6,245 nucleotides of DNA, taken from positions 1 through 6,245 of the forward strand of contig JAICTU010000510.1 in NCBI GenBank assembly GCA_025936205.1, written 5' to 3'. Each line of letters begins with the position of its first letter. The stretch's first letter is position 1. Below are positions 1-6,104 of this stretch, in pieces. Source of the stretch: Polyangiaceae bacterium (lineage in GTDB: Bacteria > Myxococcota > Polyangia > Polyangiales > Polyangiaceae). Both the position numbers and the translations under genes were made by a program. The notes under the pieces are model-generated. The model did not search any database. It saw nothing but the letters and a program-made list of their open reading frames with translations, and was not told where the DNA came from.

Positions 1-1077
1 GGGCGCGCTGCTCAGCCCGCGCGCCAGCTGCGCCACCGTCGCGCCGCGCCGGCGCGCTTCCGTCCAGAGCGTGGACAGGCCCAGCTGCAGCGACGCGATC
101 CCGCCCCAGGCTTCATGAACGGTGCCGCCGCCGCGGCGCTTGAGCCCGGGCGTGCAGGGGCTGTGATCGCTGATCACGAAGTCGATCACGCCGTCGAGCA
201 AGCCTCGCCACAGCGCCTCGCGGTTGCCGTGCTCGCGGATCGGCGGCGCGCACTTGAACTCCGTGGCCCCGCGCGGGATCTGCTCCGCCTCCAGGCACAA
301 ATAGTGCGGGCAGGTCTCGACCGTGAACGGCAGGCCTTCGTCCTTGGCCGCGCGCAGCATCGGCAAGCAAGAGGCCGCCGACAGATGGACGATGTGCACC
401 GGGCAGCGCGTCTCGCGACAGAGCTGGATCAATAGACGGATGGCCGCTTCTTCCCACGCCGCTGGGCGCGATTCCAGAAAGCCATGATACACTTCCGGAT
501 CCGTCTCGCTCACGTGCGCCCCTAGGTCGAGCTCGGCATGGGCCAGGAGCGGCAACCCCAGGTCGCGCAGCACGGGCATCGACTCGCGCAGATCCTTTTC
601 GGTGCTGTTCGGAAATTCCTCGATGCCCGAATGCACCAGGAATGCCTTGCAGCCGAGCACGCCAGCACGCGCCAGCTTCGGCAGCTCGTGCGCATTGCCC
701 GGCACCACGCCGCCCCAGAAGCCCACGTCCACGAAGCACTGCCCGCGGCAGGCCTCGAGCTTCTGTTGCAGCGCAGCGCCCGTGGTCGTGACCGGCAGGC
801 AGTTGAGAGGCATGTCCACCAGCGTCGTCACGCCGCCGGCGGCGGCCGCGCGCGTCGCCGTGTCGAAGCCTTCCCACTCCGTGCGCCCGGGCTCGTTGAT
901 GTGCACGTGGCAGTCCACGATGCCCGGCGAAATCACGTGTGCACCCACGCGCCGCACGCTCGCGCCCGGAGGCGCCACCGGCTCGAGCGCCTCGATGCGG
1001 CCACGCGCAATCCCGAGCGCCGCGGGACGCACCCCGTCCGGCAACACCACGCGCGAGCCCTCCAGCCAGTAGTCCAT
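1..1077 (-). CDS. allB: Allantoinase, 5' 359 codons (3' end beyond left edge)
   Basis: This is a cyclic amidohydrolase of the allantoinase/dihydroorotase superfamily, expected to hydrolyse allantoin to allantoate in the cytoplasm. The frame is open from the ATG at 1077-1075 to position 1; about 90 C-terminal residues should lie outside (the family is about 450 aa). Visible metal ligands are DCHVH (H57, H59), the likely carbamylated lysine K144 in GCKAFL, H180 in LLAHAE, H231 in VHIVHLS and D304 in SDHSPC. Allantoinase-type signatures rather than dihydroorotase or hydantoinase ones are INEPGRTEWEGF (60-71), DMPLNCLPVT (88-97), KCAPPIRE (275-282) and the AWGGIASLQ stretch near 323-331. The LVHSGIEEFPNSTEKDL segment resembles the non-enterobacterial, eukaryote-like branch, judged from memory. 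The start is supported by GGAGG at 1086-1082 inside the end of xdhC and by the one-base TGATG overlap with the xdhC stop, so the two genes are probably translationally coupled. No frameshift or lost ligand is seen. Confidence 0.94.
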   Translation of the reverse strand, partial: MDYWLEGSRVVLPDGVRPAALGIARGRIEALEPVAPPGASVRRVGAHVISPGIVDCHVHINEPGRTEWEGFDTATRAAAAGGVTTLVDMPLNCLPVTTTGAALQQKLEACRGQCFVDVGFWGGVVPGNAHELPKLARAGVLGCKAFLVHSGIEEFPNSTEKDLRESMPVLRDLGLPLLAHAELDLGAHVSETDPEVYHGFLESRPAAWEEAAIRLLIQLCRETRCPVHIVHLSAASCLPMLRAAKDEGLPFTVETCPHYLCLEAEQIPRGATEFKCAPPIREHGNREALWRGLLDGVIDFVISDHSPCTPGLKRRGGGTVHEAWGGIASLQLGLSTLWTEARRRGATVAQLARGLSSAP

Positions 1078-1964
1078 CACTCCTCCGCGCTTCCTTCCGA
1101 GCGGTCCTCGTCGCCGGCTTCTTCCCCATCCGGCGCTTGCTCCGCGAGGAGCTGCGTCAGGCGCTGGTCATCGACCGCGCGCAGGTGCTCGAGCGATGCC
1201 ACGCCATGCCGCAGCGCCACCATCTCCGAGACGATGCTCACGGCGATCTCCTGCGGCGACTCAGCGCCCAGGTTCAAGCCCACCGGGGCATACAGCCGGC
1301 TCAGATCGAGTGCGCCCTCGCCCCTCTGCCTGCGCGCCGCAATGCGCTGCAGCAGCCGGTAGACCTTGCGCCGGCTGCCCACCAGCCCGATATAGCGCGC
1401 CGGCTTCGCCAGCGCGGCGCGCAGCACCTCTTCATCCAGCCGATGATCGTGGGTGCAGATCAAGACCCAGTCGCGCCAGCCGAGCGTCGCATGTCGGAGG
1501 ACGTCCGCGGGATCGCCGAGCTCCGTCCGACACTCGGGGAAGCGCGCCGCGGTGTTCCACTCCTCGCGCTCATCCAGCACGACCAGCTCGAAGCCCACGC
1601 TGCGCGCCAGCGCTGCGGTCGGCTGCGCGACATGTCCGGCGCCGCACAGCCAGAGCCGCGGCGTGACGCCGATCGGCTCCAGAAACAGGCTCATGCGGCC
1701 GCCGCAACACATCCCCAGATCGCGCCCCAGGTCCCAGCTCGCGAGCTTGGCCACACCGCGCTGTTCGACCTCTTGCAGCGCTTCCAGCACCGCGCGCTCG
1801 ATCGCGCCGCCGCCGATCGTGCCCACCGTCGAGCCGTCATGGCGCAGGAGCAGCCGGGCGCCGGCGCTTTGCGGCGTGGATCCGCTGACCTGGACGACGG
1901 TGGCCAGCGCGCCCGTCTGGCCGGAGCGCAACAGCTCCAGCACCGCCTCGGTCACCGCTTGCAC
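1077..1964 (-). CDS. xdhC: Xanthine dehydrogenase accessory protein XdhC (Moco chaperone)
   Basis: The 295-aa protein belongs to the XdhC/CoxI family. In Rhodobacter capsulatus XdhC binds molybdenum cofactor, promotes its sulfuration and transfers it to XdhB; it is not part of the finished enzyme. The N-terminal XdhC/CoxI domain (about 8-95) shows GSTPQSAGARLLL (28-40), GTIGGGAIE (48-56) and MCCGGRM (85-91), whose cysteines are the likely Moco-binding site. The C-terminal Rossmann-like domain (about 103-255) shows LCGAGHVAQPTA (106-117), VLDEREEW (129-136), THDHRLDEEVL (171-181), YIGLVGSRRK (191-200) and APVGLNLGAESPQEIA (226-241). The start is GTG at 1964-1962, with AGGAGG five bases upstream. 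Residues 275-295 form a strongly acidic tail (10 Asp/Glu of 21) beyond the conserved domain. It is the first gene of the leftward unit and diverges from xdhAB, the enzyme it serves. Confidence 0.96.
   Translation of the reverse strand: MQAVTEAVLELLRSGQTGALATVVQVSGSTPQSAGARLLLRHDGSTVGTIGGGAIERAVLEALQEVEQRGVAKLASWDLGRDLGMCCGGRMSLFLEPIGVTPRLWLCGAGHVAQPTAALARSVGFELVVLDEREEWNTAARFPECRTELGDPADVLRHATLGWRDWVLICTHDHRLDEEVLRAALAKPARYIGLVGSRRKVYRLLQRIAARRQRGEGALDLSRLYAPVGLNLGAESPQEIAVSIVSEMVALRHGVASLEHLRAVDDQRLTQLLAEQAPDGEEAGDEDRSEGSAEE
1082..1086 (-). promoter_or_regulatory. allB ribosome binding site inside the xdhC 3' end
   Basis: On the minus strand GGAGG lies four bases before the allB ATG (GGAGGAGTGATG). 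The same bases form most of the last two sense codons of xdhC (GAG GAG, Glu-Glu), followed by the TGA whose A is the A of the allB ATG. This fixes the allB start and suggests that ribosomes finishing xdhC restart on allB. Confidence 0.75.
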
Positions 1965-1969
1965 GTCAG

Positions 1970-1975
1970 CCTCCT
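1970..1975 (-). promoter_or_regulatory. xdhC ribosome binding site
   Basis: On the minus strand AGGAGG lies five bases upstream of a GTG codon (AGGAGGCTGACGTG). It is a near-consensus Shine-Dalgarno site and is the main reason for accepting GTG at 1964 as the xdhC start. The contrast with xdhA across the same gap, which has no such site, is notable. Confidence 0.8.
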
Positions 1976-1983
1976 ACCAAAGG

Positions 1984-1989
1984 AGAGTA
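1984..1989 (-). promoter_or_regulatory. Candidate -10 box for xdhC-allB
   Basis: On the minus strand TACTCT fits the TANNNT pattern. A weak TTATCC (2012-2007) stands 17 bp upstream and could act as a -35 box, matching TTGACA at three of six positions. Transcription would start near 1977, leaving a short leader that still contains most or all of the SD site. The weak -35 match makes this tentative. Confidence 0.35.
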
Positions 1990-2032
1990 CGCCTCGAGCA
2001 CGCGCCGGATAACCCCGGCCGCAAATTGCGCG

Positions 2033-2038
2033 TATACT
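2033..2038 (+). promoter_or_regulatory. Candidate -10 box for xdhA-xdhB
   Basis: TATACT differs from the TATAAT consensus at one position and is the best -10-like hexamer in the gap. It ends nine bases before the xdhA ATG, so transcription would begin about two or three bases before the start codon, giving an almost leaderless mRNA. No good -35 box stands 16-18 bp upstream (TAACCC at 2010-2015 is poor), so an activator or an extended -10 mechanism would be needed if this is the promoter. Confidence 0.45.
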
Positions 2039-2047
2039 CCGCTTGGC

Positions 2048-3511
2048 ATGGCAGCGGCAGTGTTCGAGCTCAATGGCCAGACCGTGAGCGTAGACGATGT
2101 CGACCCACATTGCACGCTGCTCGAATGGCTGCGCGCGTCAGGTCGCACCGGCAGCAAAGAAGGCTGCGCCGAGGGAGAATGCGGCGCGTGTGCCGTGGCG
2201 TTTCTCGGCCGTGACGAGCAAGGGCGACCACGTTACGAGCCGGTGAACAGCTGTCTCGTCTCTCTGCCGGAGGTGCACGGTCGCTCGGTGGTCACCGTCG
2301 AGGGAGTTTGCCCGCATGGCAGTGCGTTGCATCCAGTCCAGGAGGCGATGGTCCGCACAGGTGGGTCGCAGTGCGGGTACTGCACACCTGGCTTCGTGGT
2401 GAGCTTATTCTGCGAGTATTACCGCCCCGATCGCGACGGCTACGACCCCGAGGCGATCAGCGGCAATCTCTGTCGCTGCACCGGCTACCGGCCGATCGCC
2501 GACGTCGGGCGCGGCATGGGGACGCCCGCGGCGAACGACCCCTGGCTCATTCCGCTCGGCAAGGGTCCGCGCCAGCTCCCCTCCCTCGAGTACTCGGCCC
2601 GATGTTCTCGCGGGGACACCCCGCACCCCGAGGCACAGCGCTTCTTTCGCCCGACCAGCACGCCCGAGCTGGCGCGCATCCTGTGGGAGAATCCGGGCGC
2701 GGTGTTGCTCGGCGGTGGTACCGACCTGATGGTCTACGCCAACCAGCGCCACACGCGCTACACGGTGCTCGTCTCGCTGGGCGCCATCCCGGAGCTGAAC
2801 AGCTGGAACGTCAGTGAAACAGAGATCGTGCTGGGCGCGGCCGTCCCGCTCTCGCGCATCGAGCGCCTGCTCGAGCACGAGCCGTGGGGCAGCGAGCTGG
2901 GCGCGATGCGCGAGCTGCTGCGGGTGTTCTCGTCGCGCCTGATCCGCAATCGCGCGACCCTCGGTGGCAACCTCGCGACTGCCTCGCCGATCGGGGACGC
3001 CGCGCCGGTGCTGATCGCGCTGGGGGCGGAGGTCACCCTGCAGACCGGCGGCGCCCAGCGCCGCGTGCCGCTCAGCGAGTTCTTCCACGGCTACCGCGAC
3101 ACACTGCTCGCCCCGGGCGAGTGGATCGCGAGCGTTCACCTGCGCCGCCCGTTGCCGCGCATCCAGCGCTTCTACAAGGTGAGCAAGCGCGTGCTCGACG
3201 ACATCTCCACGGTCGCGGCGGCGTTTGCGCTCGAACTCGCGCCCGACGGCAGCGTCGAGCGCCTGGGCGCAGCCTACGGCGGCATTGCCGCCACCCCGCT
3301 GCGCGCCGGCACGCTGGAGCGACTCGCGCTGGGTAAGCCCTGGCGCAGTGAAGCCACCTTGCGCCTGCTGCTCGACGCCGTGCGCGGCATCGGCACACCG
3401 CTCAGCGATCAGCGTGGCAGCGCCGCCTATCGCGGTGCCATGGTCGAAAAGCTGCTGGAGCGCTTTCACGCGGAGACGACCGCACAGCTCGGCGCAGAGG
3501 CAGCCGAATGA
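2048..3511 (+). CDS. xdhA: Xanthine dehydrogenase small subunit (2x[2Fe-2S], FAD)
   Basis: The 487-aa protein is the electron-transfer subunit of cytoplasmic xanthine dehydrogenase. It carries electrons from the molybdenum site in XdhB through two iron-sulfur clusters to FAD and then, in known bacterial homologues, to NAD+. The plant-type ferredoxin domain (about 4-85) has C40, C45, C48 and C69. The all-helical second [2Fe-2S] domain (about 95-155) has QCGYC (C109, C112) and LCRC (C142, C144), so all eight ligands are present. The FAD domain (about 198-365) has LLGGGTDLMV (220-229) and ATLGGNLATASPIGDAAP (303-320). The C-terminal flavoprotein domain (about 372-475) includes FYKVSKRVLDDISTVAAAF (375-393). 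Length and domain order match the bacterial XdhA type. The ATG at 2048 is chosen because conserved sequence begins at residue 5 (VFELNG) and no in-frame start lies just upstream, although there is no SD site. Confidence 0.97.
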   Translation: MAAAVFELNGQTVSVDDVDPHCTLLEWLRASGRTGSKEGCAEGECGACAVAFLGRDEQGRPRYEPVNSCLVSLPEVHGRSVVTVEGVCPHGSALHPVQEAMVRTGGSQCGYCTPGFVVSLFCEYYRPDRDGYDPEAISGNLCRCTGYRPIADVGRGMGTPAANDPWLIPLGKGPRQLPSLEYSARCSRGDTPHPEAQRFFRPTSTPELARILWENPGAVLLGGGTDLMVYANQRHTRYTVLVSLGAIPELNSWNVSETEIVLGAAVPLSRIERLLEHEPWGSELGAMRELLRVFSSRLIRNRATLGGNLATASPIGDAAPVLIALGAEVTLQTGGAQRRVPLSEFFHGYRDTLLAPGEWIASVHLRRPLPRIQRFYKVSKRVLDDISTVAAAFALELAPDGSVERLGAAYGGIAATPLRAGTLERLALGKPWRSEATLRLLLDAVRGIGTPLSDQRGSAAYRGAMVEKLLERFHAETTAQLGAEAAE

Positions 3512-3514
3512 GGG
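3510..3514 (+). promoter_or_regulatory. xdhB ribosome binding site overlapping the xdhA stop
   Basis: GAGGG overlaps the xdhA TGA (3509-3511) and lies four bases before the ATG at 3519. It supports this ATG as the xdhB start and makes coupled translation of the two subunits likely. Confidence 0.6.
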
Positions 3515-3518
3515 CGGC

Positions 3519-5843
3519 ATGAAGCAGGTCGGCACCTCCCGCAGCCACGACTCGGCGCGCGCCCACGTCACCGGCAGTGCCAAGTACGTCGACGATCTGT
3601 GGCCCACCCTGGCCGGCACGGCGCACCTCTGGCCGGTGACGGTGCCCCATGCCCATGCTCGGGTTCTGGGGCTCGACACTGCCGCGGCCCTGGCGTCGCC
3701 AGGAGTGCTCACCGTGCTATCGAGCGACGACGTGACGGGCATCAACGACGTCGGCCCGGCGCGGCGCGATGAGCCGCTGTTTCCGTCGCAGGTCTGCTTC
3801 CACGGGCAGCCCGTGGCGTGGGTGGTGGCCGAAACGGAAGCCGAAGCCAGGAACGCCGCCGCGCTGGTCCAGGTGCGAGTCGAGCCACGGCCGGCGATCC
3901 TCTCGATCGAAGACGCGCTCGCCGCGCAGAGTTTTCACACGCCCGTCGAGCGCATCGCGCGCGGTAACGTGGACGCCGCACTGGCGCAGTCGGAGCTGCG
4001 GCTCGAAGGGCAGCTGCACATCGGCGGCCAGGAGCACTTCTACCTGGAGACGCAGGCCGCCCTGGCGGTGCTCGACGACGATGGCGGCATCTTCGTGCAC
4101 TCCTCCACGCAGCACCCGGCAGAGACGCAGGAGATCGTCGCGCGCGTGCTGGGCCTCTCACGCCATGACGTCGTGGTGCAGTGCACGCGCATGGGCGGCG
4201 CCTTCGGCGGCAAAGAGGTGCAGGCCAACGCCTGGGCGGCGCTCGCGGCGCTGGCAGCGAGAAAGCTGCGTCGACCGGCGCGCGTGCGCCTGACGCGCCA
4301 GCAGGATCTGCGCTTCACCGGCAAGCGTCATCCGTTCCTGGCCCGCTTCCGCGTCGGCTTCACGCGCGGGGGCAAGCTGCAAGCGCTGGATGTCGAGCTG
4401 TTCAGCGACGGCGGCTGGAGCCTGGACTTGAGCGCGCCGGTGATGTTCCGGGCGATGTTCCACGTCGACAACTGCTACTCGATCGAGCACCTGCGCGTGA
4501 CCGGGCAGGTCTGCCGCACGCACCACGTCTCGCACACCGCCTTCCGTGGCTTCGGCGGCCCGCAGGGCATGCTCGTGATCGAGGAGATCCTGGATCGCGT
4601 GGCGCGCACGCTGGAGGTGCCGCCGCATCTGATCCGCGAGAGCAACTTCTATACAAAGGGCGACCGCGCCCACTACGGGCAAGAGATCAAAGACGCTGAC
4701 CGCATCGTGCGCATCTGGTCGGAGCTGCAAAAGAGCAGCCAGTTCTCGGCGCGCTGGCGCGAGGTCGAGCGCTTCAACCAGAGCCAGCGCGACGAAAAGC
4801 GCGGCCTCGCGATCACGCCGGTCAAGTTCGGCATCTCCTTCACGACAGCATTCTTCAACCAGGCCGGCGCACTCGTGCTCCTGTATCGCGACGGGAGCGT
4901 GCAGGTGAATCACGGCGGCACCGAGATGGGCCAGGGCCTGCACACCAAGATCGCCCAGGTCGCCGCCGACGCGCTGGGCGTGAACATCGACGCCATCCGC
5001 GTCATGCCGACGCGCACCGACAAGGTGCCGAACACCTCCGCCACGGCAGCCTCCGCCAGCGCCGACCTGAACGGCGCCGCCGTCGTCTCCGCGTGCAACA
5101 CCCTGCAGCGGCGCCTGGCCGCGATCGCGGCCGAGCATCTGGGCATCAGCGCGGACAACGTGGTGTTCGAGGGCGGCCACGTCTATCCGAGCGGGCAGCC
5201 CAAGCACGCAGTTCCCTTCGCCGACATCGTCGACCAGGCCTACCTCGCGCGCGTGCCGCTGTTCGCGTCGGGTTACTACCGCACGCCCAGCATCTCCTTC
5301 GACCGCGCCACCGGCACGGGCAAGCCCTTCCACTACTACGCCTATGGCGCGGCCGTGTCCGAGGTCAGCGTCAACGGCTTCACGGGCCAGTACGAGCTGC
5401 GCCGCGTCGACATCCTGCACGACGTCGGCGACTCGCTCTCGCCCCTGATCGATCGTGGCCAGGTCGAAGGCGGCTTCCTCCAGGGCCTCGGCTGGCTCAC
5501 CACCGAAGAGCTCGCCTGGGGCCCCGACGGCGCCCTGCTCACCGCGGGCGCCTCCACCTACAAGCTGCCGACGCTCGGCGAATGCCCGGCCGAGTTCCGC
5601 GTCGCGCTGCTGACGCGCGCAGCGGAACCGGGCGTCGTCTTCGGCAGCAAAGCCGTCGGCGAGCCCCCACTGATGCTCGCGATCAGCGCGCGCGAGGCGC
5701 TGCGTGCCGCAGTCGCCGCCTTCGGCCCCAGCGGCCACATCGTCGAACTGGCGAGCCCTGCCACGCCGGAAGCCGTGTTCTGGGCCATCGAAGCCGCGCG
5801 CCAGAAGCGGCTACGGCAATTGCAGGCGACGGCGGCGCAGTGA
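3519..5843 (+). CDS. xdhB: Xanthine dehydrogenase large subunit (molybdopterin-binding)
   Basis: The 774-aa protein carries the molybdenum cofactor and hydroxylates hypoxanthine to xanthine and xanthine to urate. It has an N-terminal aldehyde oxidase/xanthine dehydrogenase a/b-hammerhead domain (about 13-125) followed by the molybdopterin-binding domains (about 130-740). Aligned by eye to the bovine enzyme, the active-site residues are all present: Q198 in STQH (bovine Q767), E233 in GGAFGGKE (E802), R311 in MFRAMFHVDNCY (R880), F345 in AFRGFGGPQG (F914), F441-T442 in KFGISFT (F1009-T1010) and the catalytic base E715 in GSKAVGEPPL (E1261). E802 and R880 equivalents point to purine substrates rather than general aldehydes, and the CoxL AYxCSFR motif is absent. 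Moco-contacting GGTEMGQGLHTK (466-477) is also intact. The frame is open back to 3225, but conserved sequence begins at the ATG at 3519, which follows an SD site and lies 7 bp after xdhA. Length matches bacterial XdhB. Confidence 0.98.
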   Translation: MKQVGTSRSHDSARAHVTGSAKYVDDLWPTLAGTAHLWPVTVPHAHARVLGLDTAAALASPGVLTVLSSDDVTGINDVGPARRDEPLFPSQVCFHGQPVAWVVAETEAEARNAAALVQVRVEPRPAILSIEDALAAQSFHTPVERIARGNVDAALAQSELRLEGQLHIGGQEHFYLETQAALAVLDDDGGIFVHSSTQHPAETQEIVARVLGLSRHDVVVQCTRMGGAFGGKEVQANAWAALAALAARKLRRPARVRLTRQQDLRFTGKRHPFLARFRVGFTRGGKLQALDVELFSDGGWSLDLSAPVMFRAMFHVDNCYSIEHLRVTGQVCRTHHVSHTAFRGFGGPQGMLVIEEILDRVARTLEVPPHLIRESNFYTKGDRAHYGQEIKDADRIVRIWSELQKSSQFSARWREVERFNQSQRDEKRGLAITPVKFGISFTTAFFNQAGALVLLYRDGSVQVNHGGTEMGQGLHTKIAQVAADALGVNIDAIRVMPTRTDKVPNTSATAASASADLNGAAVVSACNTLQRRLAAIAAEHLGISADNVVFEGGHVYPSGQPKHAVPFADIVDQAYLARVPLFASGYYRTPSISFDRATGTGKPFHYYAYGAAVSEVSVNGFTGQYELRRVDILHDVGDSLSPLIDRGQVEGGFLQGLGWLTTEELAWGPDGALLTAGASTYKLPTLGECPAEFRVALLTRAAEPGVVFGSKAVGEPPLMLAISAREALRAAVAAFGPSGHIVELASPATPEAVFWAIEAARQKRLRQLQATAAQ

Positions 5844-5911
5844 GCTCGAGACGCCTGTCGAGGACGCAATGAACCTTTCGCAGGGGCGCGCCGGCTACTC
5901 TCGATGCAACT

Positions 5912-6103
5912 TCAAGAGCTGCTCCTGCCTTGGCTCGCTGCCAGTGCTTGCAACTCCGCGAGGACTTCCAGATCTTTGGGGCGACCGGCAGCGCGCTTGG
6001 CGCGAATCAGCGTCCGGAGGTCCACGACCAGGCATGTGTTGCCAAAGAGGGAGACCTGCTGCGCCGTGCGCCGTTGGTCGGCTGATTCGCGCGGCGCCGT
6101 AAG
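5912..6103 (-). pseudogene. Probable 3' remnant of a nucleotidyltransferase-like gene
   Basis: Reading leftward, the frame ending with TGA at 5914-5912 contains VSLFGNTCLVVDL and then LIRAKRAAGRPKDLEVLAEL (about 6055-5945). From memory, this V-x-LFG ... L-x-x-LIRAKRAAGRPKD-x-x-x-x-x-EL pattern is the typical C-terminal end of small nucleotidyltransferase proteins, including those of AbiEii-like toxin families. The rest of such a protein, including the catalytic GSxxxxD-type motif, is missing. Just upstream is the stop codon of another gene in a different frame, and no ATG, GTG or TTG lies in this frame between 6103 and the recognised segment; the nearest ATG codons (6145, 6181) fall inside the neighbouring gene. 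It is therefore most likely a truncated, untranslated relic. The right boundary is approximate. It is convergent with xdhB, whose stop lies 68 bp away. Confidence 0.5.
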
Positions 6104-6104
6104 A

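Larger units (their letters stand above)
1982..2040. repeat. Nested inverted repeats in the divergent promoter (candidate operator)
   Basis: The outer arms are GGAGAGTACGC (1982-1992) and GCGTATACTCC (2030-2040), complementary at 9 of 11 positions. The inner arms are GCCGG (2004-2008) and CCGGC (2015-2019), perfectly complementary. The two dyads share nearly the same centre (2011.0 and 2011.5). Each outer arm contains one of the two candidate -10 boxes. In 83 bp of GC-rich sequence a partial repeat like this can arise by chance, so a regulatory role is inference. Confidence 0.4.
1965..2047. promoter_or_regulatory. Divergent promoter region between xdhC and xdhA
   Basis: This 83-bp gap is the only space from which both the leftward xdhC-allB unit and the rightward xdhA-xdhB unit can be driven inside the window. 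It is richer in A/T than the flanking genes near 2021-2038. Candidate -10 hexamers face opposite ways (TATACT at 2033-2038 plus, TACTCT at 1989-1984 minus), and nested inverted repeats are centred near 2011. Control by a regulator sensing a purine-pathway metabolite would be typical for xdh genes, but no regulator gene is visible and no known operator was recognised. Confidence 0.7.

Noticed and set aside
113..2012. Several long open frames (113-1129 minus, 538-1362 plus, 939-2012 plus) overlapping allB and xdhC
   Set aside because: All are out of frame with genes supported by metal-site and Moco motifs, and their translations are Arg/Ala/His-rich without family features.
3225..3518. 98-codon 5' extension of the xdhB frame
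   Set aside because: It overlaps the conserved C-terminal part of xdhA in another frame. The ATG at 3519 has an SD site and matches the usual XdhB N-terminus.
2405..3745. 446-codon open frame on the minus strand across xdhA and the xdhB start
   Set aside because: It is antisense to two well-supported genes, and its translation is Arg/Ala-rich and low in complexity, typical of a shadow frame.
4158..5738. 526-codon open frame on the minus strand inside xdhB
   Set aside because: It lies fully antisense to a gene with all catalytic residues conserved. Long antisense frames are expected in GC-rich genes, and the translation has no recognisable motif.
5845..5862. Possible hairpin (CTCGA and TCGAG) just after xdhB as a terminator
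   Set aside because: The stem is only five pairs with an 8-base loop and no T-run follows, so it does not support a rho-independent terminator.
5844..6104. Plus-strand open frames downstream of xdhB (for example 5904-6209)
   Set aside because: They run antisense to the nucleotidyltransferase-like segment and to the edge gene, with no SD site and no protein-like pattern.
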